This document shows, piece by piece, positions 23,601 through 36,244 of a stretch of DNA of 64,000 bases. Under the pieces are notes generated by a model. It was not told the origin of the DNA and made no database searches. It saw nothing but the letters and a program-made list of their open reading frames with translations. This stretch comes from Blattamonas nauphoetae (taxonomy: Eukaryota; Preaxostyla; Oxymonadida). The position numbers and the translations under genes were made by a program. The stretch is from the NCBI GenBank assembly GCA_033064195.1, contig JARBJD010000294.1, forward strand, positions 28,811 to 92,810. The letters run 5' to 3'. Numbering within the stretch: position 1 is the stretch's first letter; each line of letters starts with the position of its first letter.

Positions 23601-26600
23601 TCACATAACAGAATGAGATGATGGAATAAATTGTTGAAGCTCAGAAGTGAGACCGCCCGTGTTGGCAGTGTGTTTCAGCAAGTTGTCGATGCTCTCCTCT
23701 CTCTGCGCATACGGACGAAGGAAGAGATTCTGCATGATGCGAGCACTGCGGTTGGCGTTCATGACGGTCTGTCGAAGCAGTTCGGGGAGAGCGCGGATCG
23801 ACACCACAGCATTGTCGACGAGAGGGCCAGACAGCTTGTCACCAACACTGTGCTGAAGCTTCTTGGCGAAGACACGCACGCGGAAGAGTCTGAAAGAGAA
23901 GATGACAGGAGATGAGGTGTTGGGAAAACATTGAGGCAAAAGATGGAAAAAGTCATTTTTTCGACTCAAACCTGTTTCCACTCGACGGAATAGCGTTGAC
24001 CACGATGTGCGCAAAGTTGAATTGGGACGAGATCGTGTTCGGTTTGTACTCCTGCGTGTGCTCGTTCCAAATGATGTGGACGTGGTCGTTCCCAACATGC
24101 CGCTTTTTGTGGATTTGTTGCGGGTCGTCTGGACGACTCATCCAAAACGAGGGCACGTGGAAGATGACCTCATTCGCGTAGTCGGAGTAGTAAGGGCTGG
24201 GAGGGATGGATAGGAGGGAGAAAGGAGAGGATGAGAAAGAGATGAGAGGTTGATGATAAGATATTGAAAATGGACGAGACAGAGAGACGAAGAAGAAGCT
24301 AACGAAGAGCAGACCTTGTGACCCCCGCGATCCCCGTCCGATCCAGTCCTCCCATAAACCCTTTGTGCGTCGCCAGATCCACCTCCCATCCCAGCGACTT
24401 GATGAAACTGACGAAGAAAGGCGACGACGTCTCGTTTGTCAGAATCGCGTTCTGCTCAACCTGCCCATTCCGAACGTAGATCACTCCAATCTTGTGCTGA
24501 CTTCGCTCGGGCGACTCGTTCAGTCGACTGAAGTCTCGAGCGAGCTGAGACGATTGTGGGAGTGGATTCAGTCTGATGAAGAAGAAAGATGAAGAAAAAA
24601 GATGAGAACATGAGATTTCCACAGACCTTGGCTGCTTGTCATCACAATTGTGATTCAACGAAAACGTGTTTGTTTCCAGATTTCTGTTGAACGCGAGTGT
24701 GTTCGGTCGCATCAAAAACTTCGACATGCTCTCGTCCTCGCCTGGTGGAGCGAACAGCACCCCGCAGGTTCGCTTGTCGGTACTGGTTCCTCCGAAGTGA
24801 GACCAGAACAGCCGATTCGACGTGTTGTACGAATACGTCTGCGGGAAGAAGCCCTTCCTGCTGGGAGTGGCTGAGGTGTGTGGGGGGATGGGGGGTGTGA
24901 AGGTATGTGGGGGAGGAGGGATGAAGACGTGTTTGGTGAGGTTCTGGTTGAGGGAGGAGATTTGGGAGAGATACGGATGGGGCTGTTGGATGGTTGTGTC
25001 TTTCACATTCTCGTCGTCTTTGTTTTGAACTGTTGACATTGTTTTCCGTTTCTCTCTCCTCTTCTGAAGTTTCGCTTGCATCGACACCTCTCTCGCTGTC
25101 GCCAACGACTCGTTCTGCTCCACCAGCGACTTCTGATTGAGAAGCACTTGCAGAACATCGTCCTGTCTCGTCTGACTCTCCTCCTCGCTCCCTTTCACGA
25201 AGAACGGGTTCCCTCTCCTCTCCTCCCTCTCCCCGCTCCCCCCTTCCGGCACCGCTCTCGACCCCCTCGAATTCGCCAACACTGTCGACTCTGCAAAGTT
25301 GTGACACGTCCCCTTCCACGCATACTGCCCCGACGGATCGTTCACAAACAGGAACAGACTGTTCCCGACCGGATGGTCTTCTCTGATCGACGCGATCGAC
25401 TCGACTGTCGAGATGACCGTCGAGTTGTTTTGGATGTATTGCTTCATCACTCGCTCGGCTGTCACTTTCGGCGGGCGGTGGGAGCGGTACGGGTTTTTGA
25501 AGCTTGTTGCCGTCGTCGTCGTCGGTGCTGCTGCGGGAGTTTGTGTGCTTGAGGTGGCGGGGACGACTCTGTCTTGTTTTGTGTGCTCTTTCTCTTTCTC
25601 TGATTCCGTCGGTGGGTGTGTGTCTTTCTCCAGCTCTTTCGGTGGTTGGTTCTCCTTCCCTTCCTCTTCAGCTGCCTTCTCCTCATCTCCTTCCAACTGA
25701 TTCGACTCGCTGTTATCCTCTGGCTCCGATGTGTCCTCGTTCTGCTCTTGTTCCTCTTCCTCCTTCTCCAACTCGCGCGAGAGAGGTGGATTCGGTGCCA
25801 ACTGGACTGGCTTCTTTTCTGCCGATTCCGCCGTCTCCTTCTCCCCTTTCTCCAAAATGAAGTGTGACAGCTGGTCGGTGATCCGCTGTGCCTCCTTCTT
25901 CGCCACATCCGCCGATGAAAGATACGACGAGACAGCCGAATCGTGCGGAAGCGGGTATTGTTGGAAGCGGACGAGAAGACATGTCGCGAGCGTCTTCGCC
26001 GCGTACAGCTGCGAACTCGCTGGCCAGATCTGGTTCTGTGTTTGTTCGTTGACGGGCTGTCGAGGGGGGATGGAGGGCTGGCATGAGATGGAGAACTGGA
26101 CTAGCGACAGCAGCTGGCCGATCAACTCAGCGCCTTCCTTCGAGTTGAGCGAGTCGCCGGAATACATCACAATCTCAGTCAGAGTGGAGAAGCACTCGCC
26201 CAACACAAGTTCATCCACGGACGGAGTGGAAGCAGGAGTGGATGGTCGTACGAACGTGTGAAGATCAGAGACAGTGCACAGCAAGAGCAGCTCTGTGAAC
26301 GATCCAATTCGTGTCAGGATGGACAGAATCAGTTCAGGTTCAAAATAGTTCAAAATCGAGAAAAACGGAGCAAAGGACTGCAAAGACTGCAAGAAATCCA
26401 TCAACACCGAACTGTGGGGTGAGGTGAAGGGGGCAGAAGGGAGGCCGAACGGGAAGTGTTCCGATTCCTGCAACGTGAAAGGAACACACAGCCGGTGGAC
26501 GAAAGCGTTGATGATGGACTGGCAGATGGAGAGGGAGTGTTGGAGAGACGGGCTGGCTGAGAGATCCGTCGAGTGTTGCGAGTTCTTCGTGGAGAAGAGG

Positions 26601-29018
26601 TACGGAAGCATCTCCCGCTCGTTCTGGATGAGGGGGCGGAAGTGGGTGGAGGTGGGAAGGAACGCGGACAGGACAAGTTGGATCTCTTCGTGGAAGATCA
26701 TTCCCAGCGAGTGGATGAGACGATGCAGATTCGGCACGTTTCGCTCGACTGTCAGGAGGGTGAGGAAATGAGTGTGGATCAGCCCACTCAGCTCGGAAAA
26801 CGATTTCGGGCGAAGATCCTGAACAGAACGATGAGAAATCAGGAAAAAAGCACACAATCGAATACAGCTTCCTCATTTCTCTCCACTTCTGCAATTCCTG
26901 CTGTTCTCTCGCCTTCTCTTCCGACAGAACCTCTCCCTCACTTTCCTGTTCCTGCTTCTCCTCCCGCTGGTTGTCGTCTCTCTCCCAAACTTGGAAAAAC
27001 GGCGTCAGTGTCAGCGTGTGGCTGCTGCTGTCGCGGAGATCCGTCGGGACGAGAGTGACATCAGGCCGAGCGGGCTCGCTGATGTGGTTGAGGAAGAAGA
27101 CGTACGGCTTGTCTGTGTTGGCCAAGTGCGGGATTGGCTTGTCGCCGTATTGGTGTCCGAAGGCGTAGAGAGTGGAAAGGAGGGTGATGGCATCGCGGCG
27201 CATGATGACGAATTGTCTGCAGGAAGGATGAAGTCAAGAGGAGAAAAGGGGAAGAGAAGAGAAGAAGCGAAAGTGGAAGAGAGAAGAGTTGAGGATGATG
27301 GAATGGGGTTGCACACTCTCCTGTCTCGTTCAGTGTCAGATTGTTCAAAAACGGCCACAGGAATGCAGCCAATGGTTTCGTGCCTCTGATGTCGTTGCAG
27401 AAGAGCGGCACAACCGCATGCAGAGTGGCCGACCGAAGTTGGAGAGGCGAGACGGGGCTGATCGCAATCGACAGAGTTGCGTAGAACTGGGAGAGGTTGT
27501 TGGGTGAGAGGGGAAGAGAGCAGTACGATGTAATCAGCGTGAAATACGCCGAAGCAGCGACTGAAGTTCCCGAGACGTACTGAAGAAAGGGGGGCGAGAC
27601 AAGAAAGGCAAGAAAAGTGAAAAGAGGAGAAGAAGACACCATTCCTGACCGAGAATGGTCTTCGAAGATGGAACCCGAAGTTGGGTCTGCCCGAAAGCGG
27701 AGAAGACCCGTGTGGGAGAAATCCTTCTCTTCGACAATCGCTTGGACGAGCCACGAGCCACAGAACGACAAGATTGAATTGATGTTGATTGGGGGAGGTA
27801 CAGTTTTAATTTGTGACCACAATTCGCGTGAGGTGATGGTTGAATCAGGATGAGCAAGGAGGGTGATTATTGACGTGAGAGATTGAAGGAGCTGGATGAA
27901 AGAGGCGGAGGATGTGAAGTAGTTGGGATTTCCGACGATATGGAAGAATTTGGAGAACAGAAAGAGTGCTTGTTTGTACGTGATATCACTAAGAGGTACC
28001 GCAGGTTTGCTAATCGATAATAGTTCAATCGGAGAAAATACAGACCCATGTGTGATGATGAGTTGGACCGACTTATTCCCAAAGGGATATCCATACAATG
28101 AATAATTAATATAATGTGCCAATGTTTGCTGAAGAGAGATATGTTGTGTAAAAGACCATACGAGAGTTGAAAACCACTGTTCAATGAGGATCTTTTGTTG
28201 GGTCCATCTTGTTGCGATAGATTGAAACAATGCCCAACATCCATCATCTGTCACTTGTGAGCATATGTACATGTTGAAGAGTGTCTTGAAATTAGAACAA
28301 TGTGGACGAAAGATGGATAAACCTGGAGATAGTGCGGTCCGAGTTCAGTTAACAGTTGGCGAGCTGATGATGAGTGAAAAAGATAATCTCCAATTCCAAG
28401 GATCGTTGGGAAAATTTGTTTCCATGTTGATAAATCAACCTTGTCGGATTGATTGTAGGCGAATTGACTCATCATGTTCAACACCTAAAAACACGAAAGT
28501 GAAACGAAATTACAAAGTATACGTTATGGCAAAGGTTTCCATGAACACTAATGGTGGATTGAGAACCAGGTTTAACATTGAACAGTTGAGATAGATGGTG
28601 GAAGACGGTCTGAACATTGGTTAGAAAAAAGCAGTGGCAAACTATGTACAATTCCTGTCTATGCGTTTCGAATGCTTCAACGTGAACTTTTCCATGGAGC
28701 CATCGGCGGTAGATCGAGGATGAATCATCAATCAATGCTTGATTGTTGTCGATTGGAAGATTGAATGATTCACCGATGATCTCCATGAAAAATCTGATGT
28801 GATACTCAGTTTTGAGATATGTAGAGCAGTTTTCATCGCTTTTGAAGAATTCGATTGGGGTTGAAATGAGGTTTCGTTTGAATTCGAGGGGAAAATCTGC
28901 GAGAAGCCTGGTTCCTAAAATGAGGAGAAAATGAGGAATAAAAGTTTCTTGAAAAGAAGAAAAAAGGACCTTCTTGGGAATTTTGTAAATGAATTGAAGA
29001 AATATATGTTAGAAACAT
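23601..29018 (-). CDS. RalGAP-alpha/tuberin-like Rap/Ran-GAP domain protein, 11 exons
   Basis: GTPase-activating protein for Ral/Rap-type GTPases. Exons: 29018-28970, 28914-28643, 28609-28523, 28484-28323, 28284-27640, 27579-27317, 27216-26856, 26818-24627, 24572-24315, 24196-23972 and 23889-23601. All ten introns (33-118 nt) are GT-AG and keep phase; total 1600 codons plus TGA. The N-terminal half is helical. A 400-residue Glu/Lys/Thr-rich linker lies within exon 8. The C-terminal 250 residues are the Rap-GAP domain: FIKSLGWEVDLATHKGFMGGLD, then PYYSDYANEVIFHVP, then KKRHVGNDHVHIIW. The last contains the HVGND helix whose Asn is the catalytic thumb. Match is closest to RalGAP-alpha and TSC2. 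The first exon is the least certain: the frame continues upstream of ATG 29018 without a better start. RalGAP normally needs a beta partner, not seen here. Confidence 0.88.
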
Positions 29019-29324
29019 CGTTGAGGAAGATCGAGTCACAACAAAGGCAGTTGGTCGTCGTTCTCTCAACAGAGGTATAACGGGGCTGATGACAAACAAA
29101 TTGTTGTCTTCTACGGTATCTAGAGGTACTGAGCTCGTTATTTTGCATGATATTCGCGGCACGGGCCGGACAACTGTCAACCAAGATTTTACCGCTGAAA
29201 AATGAAGAACGCACCATCACCTCTCTGCTATACCGCATCCTTGATACACAGTTTCACATCAACCTTTTGTACAAGACATTATCATATCAACAAGACGAAT
29301 CGTAACACTTGTCTCCACTGAACA
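29019..29324. other. Divergent promoter region between the RalGAP-like gene and the relic
   Basis: 306 bases upstream of the proposed RalGAP start. The RalGAP frame stays open for about 50 codons here and may be coding if a start or a further 5' exon exists; I see no convincing one. No other feature. Confidence 0.4.
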
Positions 29325-30469
29325 GTGTTCTGCTTGTCGGAATCACAATTTCTCCAAATCTCCCCACTCATAACCTTCTCCCCCACTCGTTTTTCCCACA
29401 CTATCTTTCATAACTCACAAACATCGACTGTTCGTCTATATCTTCTCGAGTTAATCTCTCCATCCTCCCCTCTCAAGAGTGAGGAACTTCACAATACTCT
29501 ATCGCGTATTACGTGTCTACCTCATGGTGTTGCAGCCTTTGATCTCGACAGGTTAGCCCAGAATGCCCTTCTTCGTTGTATGGAACCAACAAGTCAGAAT
29601 CCAACCAAACCGTCGAAACAACTCGACACTGCACCATACATGTCTCTTAACGACTTTTTGGTCATCCTCCCAACCATGTACTCAACTTATTCTCCGAATT
29701 ACTCTGCTGTTTCCACTGCCTCCTAGCTCTCTCCTTTATCCTCCTTTTTTGGCATCGATTCCGCTCTCTTCCTCATCAAAACCGATCTTTGTTCCCTCTC
29801 CAACATCTCCCCTTAATTTCACTCATCATAATCTCCGTTTTTATGACATTCTCATCACAGGCGACACAGGCACAGAAAAGACCGCCCTCTCTCTTTTACG
29901 ATGCCTCTCCCTCATCAACAGTGACGAAATCGACACAAAAACAACCATCCACCACCCCGCTCCCAGCCTCCATGTGTATCACGATTGTGGACGATGAACA
30001 AGCATGCTTCAAGCAATATCATCTCATTCGTGTTTCTGTGTTCGAGCCAGCCCAACAATTCATCACATTCATGTTCCACATTCCGACAAACTCCCTCTGG
30101 ATGAAGGAAAACAAGATCAGCTTGAGTATTTCCTCTGTCGTATGCACAACGACATCAAAAACATGGAACTCCGATCAGAAACACGCCGCTGACACTGTCT
30201 CAGAACTTGTGAAATGGGAAGTGCAAACGATGGTCGCGATGGAGAACGAAGAGCATCTCATGATTGTATGTTTGACTCTTCTGTACAGAACATGGGAATG
30301 GAATCGTGACAAACCCAAACGACAGAAGAGACGAGAAGTGCTTTTGAGAGAAGAAGGGTGGGACAATGGCTTCGAACTGCGAGTTGTGGGGATGGATGTG
30401 GACACCAGTCAGGATATGCGAGATTGTTGGATGGATTTCGGAGTCGAGCGGGCATTGAATGCGGACTAG
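29325..30469 (+). pseudogene. Possible AAA+ ATPase-like relic
   Basis: Overlapping plus-strand frames look partly coding but cannot be joined into one gene. One segment (about 29450-29725) resembles an AAA lid (AAFDLDRLAQNALLR). A second, at about 29850, carries GDTGTEKT, a P-loop-like string with Glu where Gly is expected. A third (29789-30469 frame) ends in a charged segment. Stops separate them and no splice pairs restore phase. I read this as a decayed P-loop ATPase, perhaps of the PEX1 type. Chance similarity is a real alternative. Confidence 0.25.
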
Positions 30470-30588
30470 CTCTGATGAAGGGATCTACATGTCATATACT
30501 CGTGCTCGCTTCACCTAATGTCATTTCACCCTTTGATATTCGATGATATGTCTTTTCGAGTTTTCCAACACACAAACCATAACAAACA

Positions 30589-33500
30589 ATGATGCGAACC
30601 AAACAAGTAGCTCGAATGGCTTTCCGACAACCTCCTCCACAGATGTTTGCAGGTGGCGCAGGAGCTCAGTTTCAGCCCGTTCTAAACGCGATCGCTATCT
30701 CAATGAATGTGGAAGACCCGATGAACGAATTCAGAGAATACATCACCCCACCGCGAAATCCTGAGGATATTGACCAACCAGAAATGCTCCAACGTGCACT
30801 TTTGTTCTTCAATCGTTTGTGTTCAGTGATATTTATCATTATTGGCGTTCTTAGGATATCAAAGACATATCAGTCAAGCCGAGCAACACGAGATGCTTCT
30901 AATGTTGGGGACATCACTGCTCGCACAGAATGAACCGGTCTACATGTTTTTCCGAAATATCTTCTTTGGTATTCATTGTCTAGACTGTAAGTCAGTTCTT
31001 CCAAAGACTCAACACTCTTAGTCTGTTCTTCGACTTTAATAATCTGTGAGTAGATCTATCAGATGAAGACCTCAGTGTTCTTTTGCACGAGTCAGGGGTA
31101 TCACGATCATTTCTCGAACACGTTGTGAGTGATCGATCAGATCAAAATTCTCTTGAGAAACTCATTATGGTGTCAAAATGCATGCCGCTCCTGAGCCATG
31201 AAGATCATTGGGATGCTTTTATGATGCTTGTGGACTCATTCCTTGCAAGTGTCCGCTCCTTTGGGGAAGAAAAATCCAGCGCCGATGTCGACGAATTCGC
31301 CAAGCTGTCTAACTTAATAACCTCAGAATTCTTAAGATGTGCAATGACTGAAGTTAGATCTCAGATATTTGACCGCATGATTGCATCTGTGCGTGAATGC
31401 CTGGCGGAGGCTGAACCGTCCTCACGAACGAAGATTTTGGATTGTGTCCCCACACATCTGCTTTTTGACATCTTTGGTATTGTGGAGACGTCATCTGTTT
31501 GTTGTTTTCCTTATGAGAGACTTTTCAGGATTTTCTTGATCGAATCACCAAACTCGTCACAATCTCCCTTAAAAATCAAACCCTAGGCATCATGCAACAT
31601 GCAGCCCAATATCTCTCTCGTTTCTTGACCAGTCTGTCATTTTTGAATTCTCTAAGAGATTCATCCTTCCTCAGACCATCCCGAACATGTGGACTATTTC
31701 CTTGAGTCCAGCCTCTTCACAAACTCATCGCTCTATCCAACACTTCTCGCTTTTTCACCGGACTTGCTCTGTCTCATTGCTTCAAGCTCCTCCGCGTTGG
31801 CAACAGCTTTTCTGTCTCCAAACACTCTCCCCCGAAAAATCGCCTCCCTTTTCTCCACTCGCTTTCCCACTCCACTTCGGACATTCTGCACCCACCTTGC
31901 AGCAACACGACCAACAATTTTGGCATCTCTGATTGAGGGTCAACAACCCCCAATTGTGGGCAGACTCATCCGTTCAATCATCGACACTGTCCATGTCGTG
32001 CCATCCTCAGTGAACAATCCTCGCTGTCTGAGTTTTGGGACAGACACTGCAGACTGGATCGCATTTCTGGGAGTCTTGGGAACGATAACCAGACATCCAA
32101 AAAAGCAAGTCCAAAATGCAGATACACCGAGTGTGCAGGCGTCCTTGCTGGGTCTTCTGATTCTTCTGTCGGCGAGCACAGACATCGTGCTGTCGGATGC
32201 AGCAGTTTCTGAGATCGCGTGCGGATGCGGGTTGTCGGAAGGAGAAATGAAGGCGATCCTGTTCGAAACCCCACTCTCATTTCCAATCCCCCCAGATTGG
32301 GTGTTGGAGACACACGTGCCATTCGCTGTCAAAGTTCCATGCCTCTGTGCATCTGTCGGACCAACACTTCTGAAGTTCAACGACGTAGTCGATGAGTCCG
32401 AAACTGACCGAATCGAGACTACCCTGACAGTGTTTCTCGTCAGGGACACACTGAAATGTCTGGTGAATGTGTTAAACACTGTCAACCCGACATTCATCCC
32501 CCATCCATCGTTCTCCCCCTCTCTCACACAGACACCGACAATGCCATCGTTCTGGAAGGCACAGCCAATCGCCACCACTCTGCCAGCACTCAAAGCATTC
32601 GTCGCACAGTTGATCACACTCGCCTCTTCCACGTTGGTCAGGCAGAGCCATATTGGAGTTACTCTTGCTCAAGATGGTGGGCTCATCACATCACTCCACC
32701 TCCTCCCGCATCTGGACGGAGCTTCGAAAACGTCTGCCCTCACTTTGATGCTGAACCAACAGAGAGGCTATGGATGGGGTGGACAGCAACACATGCCCGA
32801 CTTCGCTCAAGTTGTGTTGGAGCTCGCCCTTTCTGAATCGTATCGCTCATCGACCACACTTTTGCAGATAACGAGACAGATCGTGTCTTCTTCCCTTCCC
32901 ACCCGCCATTCATCGCCGTTTGGGGGAGGATCCTTTCCAGTCCAGAACGAACTGGAGGCGTCCATCTCCAATCAGCTGGACATGGCTGTGGGAGAGGAGA
33001 GATGGATGCTGTTTACGGAACTGCTCTGCACGTCGACTACTCTGTCAACAGATCAGATCGAGACGATGCTGCTTGAGGCAGAGAACGATGACCAATCGCG
33101 TGTTGTGCTGTCTTCGCTGGCGTTGGGCACCGTTCAACTAAAGAATCAAGGAGTCAGCTTCTCGGATGAAGGACACACTCGCCTGTTGAGGTGTGCCGGA
33201 CAGACAAACAACATGGAACTGGCGAGCCATGCGTGGGCTTGGATTGAGAGAGGGTCTCAGCTCCCAACACGTCAGGCGATGCACGGAATGGTTCTGGGTC
33301 AGGTGGAGGTGAATGAGAAGATGACGAATTTGCTTGTGAAAGTGCTTGGAGATCTGAATGACGAAGGGAGAGAAGAAAGAGAAGGAGATGAAGAGGGAGC
33401 AGCGGAGAGGAAGAAAGAAAGGAAGTCCGTTCTCCATTCTTGTCTGCAGGTTCTGTCGAGACAGATTATCTGGACCAATGTGGACTCAACTCAATTCGTC

Positions 33501-34598
33501 CCTCTCCTGATTCCGTTGACACTGAATGCCGATACCCAGATTATGTGCACCCTGATTGATGTGTTTGCTGGAATCGCGAAGAGAACCAGAAACAGTGCGA
33601 GTCCGATTTCTCTGTCGACTGTTGATGTCACAGTGGCTTCACAACCTTCCCCCGTCACCCAATCTCTTCTCTCGTTCGTCTCTTCTTTCCTTCTGAAATC
33701 GGTTCTTCTTTATTCCCAATCTTCTCCCTACTCGTCCAATCCTTTCGCAACCCTCACTCAAACTCAAACAATGCGCGAGCCCGTTGATGTTCCGATCCGA
33801 CGGATGTGGCTGAATTTGGAAGGGGACAAGTCGGGGACAGGAGAAGCACTGATGAAGCGAGCGATTGAGATTGGATGCGAACTGTTGGAGTCCACGATCC
33901 AAGCGAGTGAAGCCCAACCATCACCGCTCCACCACGTTGCCTCTCTCAACAAACAACACCTCCGTCCGAATTACTCGCCGAATCAGATTTGGGGTGCACT
34001 CTGCACACTCTTTTTTTCGTCGCCGAACCCATTCTTCACACCCAATACATTCCCTCGACTTTCAGACTTCTTCAACAGACTTGTGGAGACAATGCTGAAG
34101 GCAACCAGTGATTGTGTGATGAATGGAGCCGAAGAAAGCATGACTCTCCAGTCGACATTCTCGACCATTTTGAGCACACTGACGAATCCACTGGTTGCAG
34201 TCAAACAGAATGATTGGGCGACTCATCCTGCTCTCACAAACTTACTGCACTCGACAGCCACACTGCTGATTCGACACGATTCATCCCTGCCCGAATTGAG
34301 TCTTTTTATGGAGAGCATGCAGCAAGGAATGCAAAGAGGAGATGGAAGAAAGAAGAAAACCTCCCACACAAGCCATCCGCAGCACTCCTCAAGAGTCGAT
34401 GTGATAATACGCACGTTCACAGAGGAAGGAGTGGAGGACAGGATGGATATGAGGGCCGATATTAACCAGCGATATCCGATGCTGCTTGGAGCCAATGCAA
34501 GTCAGATGGCGACTGGGGTGGGAATGTTTGGGAATCCTGGAATGGCCTATCCATTTGGACATCCTCAAATGGGTATACTGCCCGACACGACGTCTTGA
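30589..34598 (+). CDS. Unrecognised 1275-residue helical protein, five exons
   Basis: Not identified. Exons from phase and splice signals: 30589-30814, 30855-30986, 31054-31496, 31529-31631 and 31675-34598, with introns of 40, 67, 32 and 43 nt. The second acceptor could instead be nine bases later (31062). Total 1276 codons including TGA. The N-terminus is Gln/Pro/Gly-rich (PPPQMFAGGAGAQ). The bulk is Leu-rich and alpha-helical, suggesting a HEAT/ARM-type solenoid, with a Lys/Glu-rich loop around residue 890 and a Gly/Met/Pro-rich tail (GMFGNPGMAYPFG). No catalytic motif, signal peptide or membrane helix. The last seven codons (ILPDTTS) and the stop lie inside a terminal inverted repeat, so the native C-terminus may have been replaced. 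Confidence 0.82.
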
Positions 34599-36030
34599 TC
34601 CGGCTGTAAAACGGTTTTATTTTTCTGAATAAAGAGACAATATGTTTTAATTTTCTATCAATGATAATTAAGAGAGTTCAACACCTTGTGACAAACAATT
34701 GGACACCAAAAAATTCTGAATGACGTGAAAACTGTAAAACAAAATTAATGATGGACATGCTCTTCGCGACATGACACGTGATTCACCTCATCCTGCTCGA
34801 TCCCTCTAACTTTAAATTGTTTTAACTTTACGAGAGTAACTCTGGAGGAGTCAGTCACTGAATGATAGAACGATGTTTTCATTACTTTCTTGTGGGATCG
34901 AGTTCTCACCTCTCACGATTTTTGGACGAAGGAAGTCTATTGTGACGTAAATCGCATAATTTTCAAAAAGAATTGAAACGAACGTTCACGAAATGTATTT
35001 GATGAGGTTAAAGTCGAAAAAGATTGATTGAACGTATTTCTGACCGATATTGACCTGTTTGATTCTTGGAAGTTTTATCCTGTTTCTTGTTTCAACCAGT
35101 ATTATCACTGAGAAGGACCCGTGAGTGGTGGTGAGGGTCCATCTTTCCCTCAGTGCGACATGTGACGAATGATCAAGGTATTGTTTTCCGTCAATGATCT
35201 CTTCCGTCACGACAAGTTTTTCAGTTTCAACTAATCCCTGCACACCACCAAATCCCAAGTTTGCTGAGATGAATACACAACCTTGATTCTCAGCGTGGTG
35301 TGTCTTTTCTCTTTGTGACTTCTTGAATTTATCTCGTCAATTCTCACACAGATTCTTCACAACACCAAACTGACAAAGCTCATGAAAGAAACAGTTCGAA
35401 AGAGTCTCATTTTCAAAGGCGTGACGATTTTGAAAATGATGGAGAAGAATGTGAGGAACTCTGTGCGGTTTGTGAAGACCAATTCGATACACTTTGACGA
35501 ATCGCTGGAAGAAACAGTGTGATTTTTTGATTTTGATGGCTCCCTTTCGATGAACAGCTGAACAGTATGACACGTTTTTGAATCCAATTCGAACAGAATG
35601 CTATGTCTTGTTGGTTTCGTGCTGTGGCTGGCCTTTTCATTTCACAACTAACTGTTGATCGTCTGTGTTCAGCGCATCGGTGTCCTTGGATACTACATTG
35701 ACAGAGTTATGGAGCGAGCGAGTTGACTCGAATCTTCCTTTTCCTTTTCTTCGTTTCATCTGCTTCTATCATTCACTTGACATTCACAATCTTGGATCCA
35801 TGCAGGAGTGATATCGGATGTGAATCACGTGTCATGTCGTTCGAAGGATGTCCCCCTACAGTAGCATTTCATGTCATTCTCTCTTATTTTTCACTGTTGG
35901 TTTTCCAAAAAAATCACAGAGATGTATAACTCAAGGTAGTTGATGATAGTGAAAAAGGAACTCTCAACTCTCTCTTGTTATGTCAAAAAACAAAAATTAC
36001 AGCCGGAGCAGGTCGTCGTGTCGGGCAGTA
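34576..36030. mobile_element. Terminal-inverted-repeat DNA element with TA flanks
   Basis: A sequence starting TACTGCCCGACACGACG at 34576 recurs inverted, ending at 36030. Over 36 bases (34574-34609 against 35997-36032) the arms match at about 32 positions. Each end is flanked by TA, as expected for Tc1/mariner-type TA target duplications, though TA could also belong to the repeat. The interior holds only short minus-strand frames (34986-35258, 35357-35587) that I do not recognise as transposase, so it would be a non-autonomous element. The left arm contains the stop codon and an AATAAA for the upstream 1275-residue gene. Confidence 0.5.
34628..34633 (+). terminator. AATAAA polyadenylation-type signal
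   Basis: AATAAA 30 bases after the TGA of the 1275-residue gene, just inside the TIR-flanked element, so the element may provide the 3' processing signal. Confidence 0.4.
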
Positions 36031-36244
36031 TAATCCGTTTGGAGGGTTCTAGATGACACTCCTTAATTGTGGGCAGAATAATATTCTCTCATCACTGATT
36101 CTCCTCCTCAAGATATGTTCAGTTTCCGAGATACTTCATTGACCTTCTTACCTTTCCACCATTATCTCTGAAAATGAGTGATTATGTATGGCTCGGACAA
36201 TCTATCACACTGCAAGTGCGGCTGAAACGCTTGACTGAGAATCC

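Noticed and set aside
24642-25319. 225-codon minus-strand frame inside the RalGAP-like gene
   Set aside because: It is an alternate frame within exon 8; low-complexity Arg/Glu content mirrors the real frame's linker.
29850-29900. Functional Walker A motif (GDTGTEKT)
   Set aside because: The Gly before Lys is Glu, the surrounding frame is short and broken, and no Walker B follows; kept only as a weak relic.
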